The position numbers were made by a program, and so were the translations under genes. Below, piece after piece: positions 15,137-22,926 of a DNA stretch of 64,000 bases; position 1 is the stretch's first letter; each line of letters begins with the position of its first letter. Under the pieces are notes generated by a model. It ran no database searches. It was not told the origin of the DNA and saw only the letters and a program-made list of their open reading frames with translations. This stretch comes from an uncultured Clostridiaceae bacterium (GTDB taxonomy: Bacteria > Bacillota > Clostridia > Lachnospirales > Lachnospiraceae), in assembly GCA_902477765.1 (NCBI GenBank), contig CABSIM010000008.1:1-64000 (forward strand), read 5' to 3'.

Positions 15137-16555
15137 ATGGAAAAAAAGCAGGAAATTCTGCGGAGTATTCCAAAAATGGACGAGTTGCTACTGGATGAGC
15201 AGCTCATTTTTTTTATGGAAACAACTCCCAGGGCCGTTGTCGTAGATGCGGCAAGAGAAATCACAGACAAGATCAGAAAGGAAATTCTTTCCGGTGACAG
15301 GACGGATGTACCGGACCGCGGAGAGATGATCGCGGAGATCTGCAGCCATGTGAATGGAAAAAAGAAAAGGAATCTGAGGCGACTGATCAATGCCACCGGA
15401 GTGGTGCTGCATACGAATCTGGGAAGAGCCAATCTCTGCCGCGCAGCCGTGGACAGCATTCTGTCTGTGGCGGATTCCTACTCCAATCTGGAATATGATG
15501 TAAAGAACGGTATGAGAGGTTCCCGGCATGATCATGTGGAAAAGATCATTGCACGGATCACCGGGGCAGAGGCTGCCATGGTGGTCAATAACAACGCAGC
15601 GGCCACCATGCTCTGTCTTTCCGCCATGGGCTGGGGGAAAGAAGTGATTGTATCCCGAGGGGAACTGGTGGAAATCGGAGGATCCTTCCGGGTTCCGGAG
15701 ATTATGGAGCAGAGCGGATCCCATCTGAGAGAAGTGGGAACCACCAATAAGACCAAGGTGTCCGATTACAGAAAGGCCTTTGATCCGGAAATGACGGCAG
15801 CTCTGATGAAGGTCCATACCAGTAATTACCGGATTGTCGGCTTTACAGAGGATGTGTCTGTGAAGGAACTGGCAGCTCTGGGAAAGGAACTGGGTGTTCC
15901 CATGATTTATGATATGGGAAGCGGCCTGATGACGGATCTTTCCAGGTACGGAGTGGATGAGCCCACCGTTCTGGATGCACTGAAGGACGGGGCTGACGTG
16001 GTACTTTTCAGCGGCGACAAGCTTCTGGGAGGCCCGCAGGGCGGAATTATAATAGGAAAAAAAGAATATGTGGACCGGATGAAGAAGCATCCTCTGGCCC
16101 GTGCATTCCGTGTGGACAAGATGACACTGGCTGCCATGGAAGCTACTTTTTTTGAATATCTGGATATGGAAGGCGCCAGGTCTGCAATTCCGGTGCTCAG
16201 AATGATCACAACGCCGGAGGATGAGCTGAAAAGCCGTGCAGCACTTCTGAAAGAGAAAATTTCACAGAAGACCCAAAGCTTTGTACTGGATATGGAACCG
16301 TGCAAAGATCAGATCGGAGGAGGCTCCGCCCCCACAACGCTGCTTTCCGGATATTCCGTGACTGCGGCGCCGGAAACCATGACGGCAGAGCGGCTGGAGC
16401 GGCTGATGAGAAAAGCGGAGACTCCGGTGATCGTCCGGGTGGCCCATGATAAAGTCATCCTTTCGGTCCGCACCATACGGGAAGAGGAACTGGATGCGGT
16501 TGCTGATGCGTTCGCCTTTGCAGAGCGCCAGGAACAAGAGGGGAAAGGAGCGTGA
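15137..16555 (+). CDS. selA: L-seryl-tRNA(Sec) selenium transferase
   Basis: SelA turns Ser-tRNA-Sec into Sec-tRNA-Sec using selenophosphate. The 472-residue protein has the PLP lysine K295 in LFSGDKLLGGPQGG, the same number as in Escherichia coli, and the RRLINATGVVLHTNLGRA and EVGTTNKT motifs of the family. The start is ATG at 15137 behind TAGGAGGAAATTATAT. It follows tRNA-Sec in what appears to be one transcript, and selB begins 6 bases after its stop. All Sec synthesis and decoding genes of a bacterium (selA, selB, selD, tRNA-Sec) are thus within 15 kb. Confidence 0.97.
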   Translation: MEKKQEILRSIPKMDELLLDEQLIFFMETTPRAVVVDAAREITDKIRKEILSGDRTDVPDRGEMIAEICSHVNGKKKRNLRRLINATGVVLHTNLGRANLCRAAVDSILSVADSYSNLEYDVKNGMRGSRHDHVEKIIARITGAEAAMVVNNNAAATMLCLSAMGWGKEVIVSRGELVEIGGSFRVPEIMEQSGSHLREVGTTNKTKVSDYRKAFDPEMTAALMKVHTSNYRIVGFTEDVSVKELAALGKELGVPMIYDMGSGLMTDLSRYGVDEPTVLDALKDGADVVLFSGDKLLGGPQGGIIIGKKEYVDRMKKHPLARAFRVDKMTLAAMEATFFEYLDMEGARSAIPVLRMITTPEDELKSRAALLKEKISQKTQSFVLDMEPCKDQIGGGSAPTTLLSGYSVTAAPETMTAERLERLMRKAETPVIVRVAHDKVILSVRTIREEELDAVADAFAFAERQEQEGKGA

Positions 16556-16561
16556 TGCCGG

Positions 16562-18472
16562 ATGCAGAATGTCATTGTCGGTACCTCAGGACATGTGGAT
16601 CATGGAAAGACCTGTCTCATCAAGGCTCTGACAGGAGTGGATACAGACAGACTGAAAGAGGAGAAGAAACGAGGAATCACCATTGAGCTGGGTTTTGCCA
16701 ACCTTCCCAATGAGGAAGGACTCCATATCGGCATCATCGATGTGCCGGGGCATGAAAAGTTTGTGAAGAACATGCTGGCCGGTATCGGCGGTATCGATTT
16801 GGTGCTTCTTGTAATCGCCCTGGACGAGGGTGTCATGCCCCAGACAGTGGAGCATTTTGAGATCCTGAAAATGCTGCATATCCGTCAGGGAATCATCGTA
16901 TTTACCAAAGCCGATCTGGTGGACGATGACTGGGCGGAAATGGTGGAGGAAGATGTGTCTGCCCTGGTGGAGGGAAGCTTTCTGGAACACGCGGACAGGA
17001 TCCGGGTTTCCTCTTTTACGGGAGAAAATATAGATGTTCTGAAATCCATGATTCTGGATAAGGTTCGTTCCGTGGGCATACGGCGCAGTGAGCCGGAGCT
17101 TTTCAGACTTCCCATTGACCGTGTGTTTACCATGGAGGGATTCGGCACCGTGGTTACGGGAACGCTTCTGGAGGGAAGCTGCCGGACCGGTGAGGAAATC
17201 ATGGTATATCCTCAGGAGAGGATTTTAAAGATCCGTGGGATCCAGAGTCATGGCCAGAAGGAAGATGAAGCTCTGGCCGGCCAGCGGACTGCGGTGAACC
17301 TGGCAAATATAAAAAAAGAGGACCTGGAAAGAGGAGAAGTTCTTGCAGCTCCCGGTTCTCTGACCAACAGCACATTTCTGGACGTGAAGATTCAGCTGTT
17401 CAAGACCACGGAACGTCAGCTGAGGAACGGCGACCGGATTCATTTCAATTACGGATCAGCCCAGACCATTGCCAAGGCGGTTGTTCTGGATAAGGATGTG
17501 GTGGAGCCGGGAGAAGGGGCCTTTGTCCAGCTGCGTTTCGATGAGCCGGTGGCGGTAAAACGTACGGACCGGTTCATTATCCGGTTCTATTCCCCGGTGG
17601 AGACCTTTGGCGGCGGAATGATTCTGGACGCCAGTCCGGGCAAGCATAAAAGACTTCAGGACAGTCTGATACGGAGCCTTTCCATACGGGAGAACGGTAC
17701 CGATGAGGAAGTACTGGAACTGGTTCTGGAAGAGGAGAGTATTCATTTCCCGGGTATTCACCGGCTGGCGGCCAAAATGAACTGGACAGACCGGGAAACG
17801 GGAGAACTTCTGGAGGTACTGAAGAAGAAAAAGAAGGCCCTGTCTCTGAATGACGGGAATTATTTCCACAAAAATTTCTGGGACAAGGTCACGGGAACCA
17901 GTCTGGAAATTCTCAATGCCTTCCATAAGGAAAATCCCATTGCTGCCGGTATGGAGAAAGAAGAATTCAAGAGCAGGATTCTGGAACGCTTTTACCTGAC
18001 AGATCCAAAAAAGGGAGATGTTCTTCTTAACGAACTGATCAAGCGGGGTGTCATTACCGCTTCCGGAAGCACGGTGGCGGTTGCGGGCTTCTCCGCCAAA
18101 TATTCGGACGCTCATTCGGGAATGCGGGATACGATGCTGAAAACGTATCTGGATGCAGGCGTTGAGGCGCCGGCCACGGATGACGTGATGGCACAGTTCA
18201 AGGATAAAAAGCAGGCAAAACAGGTTCTCATGGATCTGTTTAAGGAGGGAACTCTCGTCAAGCTGAATCCCGGTGCCTATATTCACAGAACGCATTTTGA
18301 CAGAGCCATGGCGCTTCTCAATAAACACTTTGAGACCAGTCCGACCATTTCTCTGGCAGAATACAGAGATCTGCTGGGGACTTCCAGAAAATACGTGCTG
18401 ATGATTCTGGAGTATCTCGACCAGCAGAAGATCACGAAAAAACAGGATGATGTGCGTATTCTTCTGAAGTAG
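16562..18472 (+). CDS. selB: Selenocysteine-specific elongation factor
   Basis: SelB brings Sec-tRNA to the ribosome at UGA codons marked by a SECIS hairpin. The 636-residue protein has GTPase motifs GHVDHGKT (10-17), DVPGHEKF and TKAD, EF-Tu-like beta-barrel domains, and a C-terminal half (about 370-636) of winged-helix domains that bind the SECIS RNA. The start is ATG at 16562, overlapping the spacer after selA; ribosome signals (GGAAAGGAG) lie at the end of selA, suggesting translational coupling. Length and order are normal for Firmicutes. The nearby SECIS candidates in selD, grdB and grdA are its likely targets. Confidence 0.97.
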   Translation: MQNVIVGTSGHVDHGKTCLIKALTGVDTDRLKEEKKRGITIELGFANLPNEEGLHIGIIDVPGHEKFVKNMLAGIGGIDLVLLVIALDEGVMPQTVEHFEILKMLHIRQGIIVFTKADLVDDDWAEMVEEDVSALVEGSFLEHADRIRVSSFTGENIDVLKSMILDKVRSVGIRRSEPELFRLPIDRVFTMEGFGTVVTGTLLEGSCRTGEEIMVYPQERILKIRGIQSHGQKEDEALAGQRTAVNLANIKKEDLERGEVLAAPGSLTNSTFLDVKIQLFKTTERQLRNGDRIHFNYGSAQTIAKAVVLDKDVVEPGEGAFVQLRFDEPVAVKRTDRFIIRFYSPVETFGGGMILDASPGKHKRLQDSLIRSLSIRENGTDEEVLELVLEEESIHFPGIHRLAAKMNWTDRETGELLEVLKKKKKALSLNDGNYFHKNFWDKVTGTSLEILNAFHKENPIAAGMEKEEFKSRILERFYLTDPKKGDVLLNELIKRGVITASGSTVAVAGFSAKYSDAHSGMRDTMLKTYLDAGVEAPATDDVMAQFKDKKQAKQVLMDLFKEGTLVKLNPGAYIHRTHFDRAMALLNKHFETSPTISLAEYRDLLGTSRKYVLMILEYLDQQKITKKQDDVRILLK

Positions 18473-18482
18473 CGGAGGAAAT

Positions 18483-19388
18483 ATGGAATTCAGACAGCTG
18501 GAGGCATTTGTCAATGCCGTAAAATACAAAAGTTTTTCCAGGGCAGCGGACGCGACTTTTTTAAGTCAGCCCACCATCAGTGCCCATGTGAGCAACCTGG
18601 AAAACGAACTGGGCGTTCTTCTGTTTCACCGCAGCGGGAGAGAAATTTCTCTGACCCCGCAGGGACGGGAGTTTTACTCTTACGCCACGGCGCTTCTCAA
18701 CACCCGCGCCAAGGCGGTCCTTTCTGTCCGGGATGTGAAGGAGGAGCTGTCAGGCATTCTGGATATCCAGACGTCTACCATTCCGGGCCAGTATTTTCTT
18801 CCTGAACTGATGCGGGAGTTTCACCGGAAAAATCCCAAGGTGCGGTTCTATGTGGAGCAGTCGGACAGTCACAACGTAAATGAGAATCTTCTGAATCAGA
18901 AGGGAGAGATCGGATTCACCGGATATAAAGGCAATACCGGTCTGGCGTATGAACCCATGTTTACGGACGATATGGTTCTCATCACACCGGCGGATCCCCG
19001 GTACGAGGAATTTCAGGACGGGGATCTGCTTCCTGCGGAAACTTTTCTGAAGTGTCCGTTTATTCTCAGAGAAGAGGGGTCAGGCACCAAGGAAGAGATG
19101 GAAAAGGCTCTGGTGGACGGAAAGGCCGTATTCAAGAATGTTTCCGTGGTGGCACGCATGAACAATATGGAGGCTATCCGTCAGGCCGTGGCGCTCGGCC
19201 TGGGAGTTTCCATTGTGTCTGAACGGGCCGTCTGCTCGGGGATGGGAAAGAAAGGAATCCGGTACTTCAAAATCGGAGGACTGAAGAAAAAGCGGGTATT
19301 TTATCTGACCTATAATAAATCTGCCTGTCTGTCCCCGGCAGCGGAGGAATTCCTGAACTTTGCCCGTGAAAGAAAAAACATGGAATAA
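18483..19388 (+). CDS. LysR family transcriptional regulator (selenium-island associated)
   Basis: The 301-residue protein has an N-terminal winged helix-turn-helix (MEFRQLEAFVNAVKYKSFSRAADATFLSQPTIS region, 1-60) and a LysR substrate-binding domain of the CysB/CbbR fold. The start is ATG at 18483 behind GCGGAGGAAAT, only 10 bases after selB, so it is probably in the tRNA-Sec-selAB transcript. The next genes, yedE, tusA-like and DUF3343, form a selenium or sulfur handling group, and a T-N11-A LysR box lies before yedE. A role as selenium- or sulfur-responsive activator of yedE fits the context but is inference. Confidence 0.93.
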   Translation: MEFRQLEAFVNAVKYKSFSRAADATFLSQPTISAHVSNLENELGVLLFHRSGREISLTPQGREFYSYATALLNTRAKAVLSVRDVKEELSGILDIQTSTIPGQYFLPELMREFHRKNPKVRFYVEQSDSHNVNENLLNQKGEIGFTGYKGNTGLAYEPMFTDDMVLITPADPRYEEFQDGDLLPAETFLKCPFILREEGSGTKEEMEKALVDGKAVFKNVSVVARMNNMEAIRQAVALGLGVSIVSERAVCSGMGKKGIRYFKIGGLKKKRVFYLTYNKSACLSPAAEEFLNFARERKNME

Positions 19389-19481
19389 GACCATGTCAGG
19401 ACCGGCAGCAGACTTTCTGAAACGCGGAAAAAGGGTATCCTGCATAAGCAGAGCGTGTTCGGAAAGCAAGACCGGTTCGGT

Positions 19482-19496
19482 ATAGAAAAAAACTAT
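19482..19496 (+). promoter_or_regulatory. Candidate LysR-type binding site before yedE
   Basis: ATAG-N7-CTAT at 19482-19496 has the T-N11-A form of LysR boxes. It lies in the 235-base gap between the LysR gene and yedE, about 125 bases before the yedE start and upstream of a weak promoter-like pair (TTAGAC at 19526, TAAGAT at 19550). Confidence 0.4.
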
Positions 19497-19623
19497 GGGT
19501 TCTGTTTCTGCTAAGTTTTTTTAAATTAGACGCCCCGGAAATATTTTGGTAAGATTGGCAGTATGGAGACAGAGTAACTCTGCCTTTGATGTCAAAATCG
19601 TCAAAAGAAAAGGGGTAACAGAG

Positions 19624-20712
19624 ATGAATTTAGCTGAAAACAAAAAGACGCTTCTGGCGTCAGGTCTGGTTCTTGGCGCACTTGCGGCGGTCCTGGCCTA
19701 CATGGGCAATCCGAAAAACATGGCGATGTGCATTGCCTGCTTTATCCGTGATTCTGCCGGAGCCATGAAGCTTCACACGGCACCCATTGTCCAGTACATG
19801 AGGCCGGAGATTGTAGGAATCGTATGCGGTGCCTTTCTGGTTGCACTGGCCACCAGAGAATATCGTTCCACAGCCGGTTCTTCCCCGATGATCCGTTTCG
19901 TTCTGGGTGTGATCATGATGATCGGCTCTCTGGCATTTCTTGGATGCCCGCTCCGTATGGTGATCCGTATGTCAGCAGGCGACCTCAATGCCTATGTGGG
20001 ATTTGTGGGATTTGTGGCCGGTATCTTTACCGGAACTCTGGCGCTGAAACGCGGATTTTCCCTGGGCCGTTCCTATACCATACATAAAAGCTCCGGCGCG
20101 GTGCTTCCCATCGTGCTGGTGGTGCTTCTGATTTTAAGCGTGACCACGTCCCTGTTTGCATTCAGCGAAAGCGGTCCCGGCAGCATGCATGCTCCGGTGC
20201 TGGTTTCCCTGATCGCAGGACTTGTGTTCGGAGCCATTGCACAGAGATGCAGAACCTGCTTTGCAGGCAGCATCCGTGACGTGATTCTGATGAGAAATTT
20301 TGACCTGATTACCATTATCGGAGGCTTTTTCCTGGTTATGCTGGTATTCAATCTGGCCACCGGCGGATTCAAGCTTTCCTTCGACGGACAGCCTGTGGCT
20401 CATGCGCAGCATATCTGGAATTTCCTTGGACTTTATGCGGTAGGTTTTGCTGCCGTTCTTGCAGGCGGCTGCCCCTTAAGACAGCTGGTTCTTGCAGGCC
20501 AGGGTTCTTCTGATTCTGCTGTGACTTTCCTGGGACTGCTGGTGGGTGCTGCGTTCTGTCATAACTTCGGTCTTGCCGGTGTGGCGGCAGCGGCAGCAAC
20601 GGAAACCACGGCAGCTGTGGCCGGAGGACCGGGAATCAACGGCCAGGTGGCTGTGGTAGCCTGCATCGTGATTCTGTTTATTATTGGTTTTGCAAAGCGC
20701 AGGGATGCATAA
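19624..20712 (+). CDS. yedE: YedE family putative selenium transporter
   Basis: This 362-residue membrane protein has about ten hydrophobic segments and the paired Cys-containing repeats of the YeeE/YedE family (MCIACFIRD, FLGCPLRM, RCRTCFAG, AGGCPLRQL). YeeE of the same fold imports thiosulfate; the YedE branch is linked by genome context to selenium metabolism. ATG at 19624 follows AAAAGGGGTAACAGAG; an in-frame upstream ATG near 19546 would add a polar leader with no ribosome site. It lies directly before a TusA-like and a DUF3343 gene, the usual partners of this branch. The substrate (selenium species) is inferred. Confidence 0.93.
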   Translation: MNLAENKKTLLASGLVLGALAAVLAYMGNPKNMAMCIACFIRDSAGAMKLHTAPIVQYMRPEIVGIVCGAFLVALATREYRSTAGSSPMIRFVLGVIMMIGSLAFLGCPLRMVIRMSAGDLNAYVGFVGFVAGIFTGTLALKRGFSLGRSYTIHKSSGAVLPIVLVVLLILSVTTSLFAFSESGPGSMHAPVLVSLIAGLVFGAIAQRCRTCFAGSIRDVILMRNFDLITIIGGFFLVMLVFNLATGGFKLSFDGQPVAHAQHIWNFLGLYAVGFAAVLAGGCPLRQLVLAGQGSSDSAVTFLGLLVGAAFCHNFGLAGVAAAAATETTAAVAGGPGINGQVAVVACIVILFIIGFAKRRDA

Positions 20713-20745
20713 GCCTGCACGGAAAGAGAAAAGAGGGAAAAGGTC

Positions 20746-20952
20746 ATGTATGAAGTAGATGCAAGAGGTTTGTCCTGTCCTGAGCCGGTGATGCTCACAT
20801 CCCAGGCGTTAAAAAGTCATGGAAATGAGGCCGTTAAGGTCCTTGTGAGTGAGCCCCACACCCGCGCAAATGTGGAGAAGTTTGCAAAGAGTCAGGGAAA
20901 GAAAGTGACCGTGACGGAAAAGGGCGACGAATTTGAACTGGTGATCCAGTAG
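20746..20952 (+). CDS. TusA/SirA-like sulfurtransferase family protein (selenium carrier candidate)
   Basis: The 68-residue protein has the TusA fold signature DARGLSCPEPVM near the N-terminus with a single conserved Cys, which in the family carries a persulfide. Next to yedE it is the form often called YedF-like and thought to accept selenium or sulfur from the transporter. ATG at 20746 follows AGAGGGAAAAGGTC. It is 33 bases after yedE and 12 before the DUF3343 gene, so one operon. Confidence 0.9.
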   Translation: MYEVDARGLSCPEPVMLTSQALKSHGNEAVKVLVSEPHTRANVEKFAKSQGKKVTVTEKGDEFELVIQ

Positions 20953-20964
20953 GAAAGAAACTGA

Positions 20965-21201
20965 ATGAGAAAAAAAGAACTGAAACTGATTATTACCTTC
21001 CATACCACGGCAGATGCCATTGCCGTGGAGAAGGCCTGTAAGGAACAGGCGCTTCCCGGCCGGATGATTCCGGTTCCCAGAGAACTGTCCGCAGGATGCG
21101 GTCTGGCCTGGTGTACCGTGCCGGAAGAACGGGAAAGCATGGAAGGCCTGCTTTTTTCTCTTGGGCTTGAGTCTGAGGAGATGGCAGAAATATTATACTG
21201 A
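20965..21201 (+). CDS. DUF3343 domain protein
   Basis: This small 78-residue protein matches the DUF3343 pattern: ITFHTTADAIAVEKAC near the N-terminus, PGRMIPVPRELSAGCGLAWC in the middle. The family is repeatedly found beside yedE, tusA-like and selenium genes, and its conserved Cys residues (in SAGCGLAWC) suggest a carrier or redox role; no member has a firmly assigned reaction. The start is ATG at 20965, with AGGAAAGAAACTGA as a spaced ribosome site. A terminator follows. Confidence 0.9.
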   Translation: MRKKELKLIITFHTTADAIAVEKACKEQALPGRMIPVPRELSAGCGLAWCTVPEERESMEGLLFSLGLESEEMAEILY

Positions 21202-21206
21202 TGAAG

Positions 21207-21259
21207 AAAGGGCAGATGGTTTTCACCGGCTTTCCGGGGAAAGTCCGGCTGCCCTTTTT
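21207..21259 (+). terminator. Terminator after the DUF3343 gene
   Basis: AAAGGGCAG (21207-21215) pairs with CTGCCCTTT (21249-21257), with an inner stem around CTTTCC/GGAAAG and a T run to 21259. Confidence 0.75.
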
Positions 21260-21306
21260 GTGCAGGCGCAGAACGAACCGGCGCTTTTAAAGGAGGAAAA
21301 GGAGAT

Positions 21307-22449
21307 ATGACGGAGATCTATCTTGACAATGCGGCGACCACCATGAAAAAGCCTGACTGCGTCATTGACGCGGTGGTATCGGCCATGAGGCACATGGGAA
21401 ACTCCGGACGGGGGGCTCATGAGGCATCCCTGGACGCATCCAGAGTGATTTTTGAGACCAGGGAACGGCTGGCTTCCATGTTCCATCTGGGAAATCCCAA
21501 GCAGGCGGCGTTTACCTGCAACTCCACCGAGGCGCTGAACACGGCGATTTTCGGGCTTTTCGGCCCCGGAGACCACATCATATCCACGGTGATGGAGCAT
21601 AATTCCGTGCTGCGGCCTCTGTACCGGCTGGAAAAGCAGGGAGCAGCCGTGACGTTCCTTCCCTGTGATGAACGGGGCAGACTCAGGACGGATCTTCTTT
21701 CTTCCGCGCTGCGTCCGGAGACGAAAGGGGTCGTCTGCACCCATGCATCCAATCTGACGGGAAATGCCAACGATCTGGAACTGATCGGGAAATTCTGCCG
21801 GGAACACGGACTTCTCTTTGTGGTGGATGCCTCCCAGACGGCCGGCGTGCTTCCTATTGATATGGAAAAGATGAATATAGACGTCCTCTGCTTTACAGGT
21901 CATAAAGGTCTTTACGGACCTCAGGGTACCGGCGGAATCTGCGTCCGGGAAGGGATTTCCGTGGCGCCGCTTAAATCCGGCGGCAGCGGCGTACAGACAT
22001 ATCTGAAAGAACATCCGCATGAGATGCCGACGGCTCTGGAAGCCGGAACCTTAAACGGACACGGCATTGCCGGACTTCATGCGGCTCTGGGGTTTCTGAT
22101 GGAAACCGGCATCGATACGGTGCATGAAAAGGAAATCCGGCTGATGCGGAGGTTCTATGACGGGATTAAGAACATTCCCGGCGTGAAAATCTACGGCGAT
22201 TTTTCCACAGACTACCGGGCGGCGGTGGTGGCCATCAATATCCGGGACTATGATTCGTCGGAGGTCAGCGATGAACTTTCCTTTACCTACGGGATTTCCA
22301 CACGGCCGGGAGCGCACTGTGCGCCGCTCATGCATGAATCCATGGGAACCGTGGAACAGGGGATGGTGCGGTTTTCCATGTCCTGGTTCAATACGGAGGA
22401 GGAGATCGACAGGGCCATTGAGGCAGTGAGGGAAATTGCGGAGGAATAA
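21307..22449 (+). CDS. Class V aminotransferase / cysteine desulfurase-like protein (selenium island type)
   Basis: The 380-residue PLP enzyme resembles NifS/CsdB proteins: YLDNAATT at 5-12, the PLP region STVMEHNSV with the aspartate in VVDASQTAG, and the PLP lysine in CFTGHKGLYGPQG near residue 201. The distinct subgroup (EF2568-like) is found with selenium genes in Firmicutes. It would release sulfur from cysteine or selenium from selenocysteine and hand it to SelD or to a TusA-like carrier. The start is ATG at 21307 behind AAAGGAGGAAAAGGAG. A terminator separates it from DUF3343, and a structured promoter region follows. Confidence 0.9.
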   Translation: MTEIYLDNAATTMKKPDCVIDAVVSAMRHMGNSGRGAHEASLDASRVIFETRERLASMFHLGNPKQAAFTCNSTEALNTAIFGLFGPGDHIISTVMEHNSVLRPLYRLEKQGAAVTFLPCDERGRLRTDLLSSALRPETKGVVCTHASNLTGNANDLELIGKFCREHGLLFVVDASQTAGVLPIDMEKMNIDVLCFTGHKGLYGPQGTGGICVREGISVAPLKSGGSGVQTYLKEHPHEMPTALEAGTLNGHGIAGLHAALGFLMETGIDTVHEKEIRLMRRFYDGIKNIPGVKIYGDFSTDYRAAVVAINIRDYDSSEVSDELSFTYGISTRPGAHCAPLMHESMGTVEQGMVRFSMSWFNTEEEIDRAIEAVREIAEE

Positions 22450-22498
22450 CCTGTGCCTCAGCCGGAGCAGGGATGCCCGGCCCCATAATAAAAAATTT

Positions 22499-22549
22499 GA
22501 CAGGTGTCAAGAAAAAATACTTGACACCTGTCCGGTTTTATAGTATGAT
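22499..22549 (+). promoter_or_regulatory. ylxM-ffh promoter with overlapping 13-base inverted repeat
   Basis: GACAGGTGTCAAG (22499-22511) and CTTGACACCTGTC (22520-22532) are perfect inverted repeats around AAAAAATA. The right arm contains TTGACA (22521-22526), the -35 box of a strong promoter with TATGAT at 22544-22549 (spacer 17). It may be an operator, a terminator of the upstream gene, or both; the T run after it (GGTTTTATAG) is short. Confidence 0.75.
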
Positions 22550-22566
22550 TACGCAGGTGATCGGAA

Positions 22567-22908
22567 ATGGAAAAAATTGTGGAGCAGGGACTTCTGTATG
22601 ATTTTTACGGGGAGCTCCTGACCGAGCATCAGAGGCACATCTATGAGGATGTGGTCTTCAATGACATGTCTTTAAGCGAGATCGCAGAAGAGCAGGGGAT
22701 CAGCAGACAGGGAGTTCATGACCTGGTGAAGCGCTGTGACCGGATTCTTGGCGGCTATGAGGAAAAGCTCGGCCTGGTTGACAAGTTCAACAGGACGAAA
22801 AAGATGGTGGAGGAAATCCGGGCGCTGGCGGGTGCTTATAAGGAGACCGGCGACATGAGCCTGATCGACCGCATCGAAGAGATTTCCGGAGAAATCGGAC
22901 AGCTTTGA
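22567..22908 (+). CDS. ylxM: YlxM, putative DNA-binding / SRP-associated protein
   Basis: The 113-residue protein is of the YlxM/p13 family (UPF0122), with a sigma-70 region 4-like helix-turn-helix around HQRHIYEDVVFNDMSLSEIAEEQ-type sequence in the first half (about 15-65). It is regularly encoded directly before ffh in Firmicutes and modulates SRP or binds its RNA in Streptococcus. The start is ATG at 22567 behind AGGTGATCGGAA. It lies 18 bases before ffh and shares its promoter. Confidence 0.93.
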   Translation: MEKIVEQGLLYDFYGELLTEHQRHIYEDVVFNDMSLSEIAEEQGISRQGVHDLVKRCDRILGGYEEKLGLVDKFNRTKKMVEEIRALAGAYKETGDMSLIDRIEEISGEIGQL

Positions 22909-22926
22909 CATTGAGGGAGAGATTGC

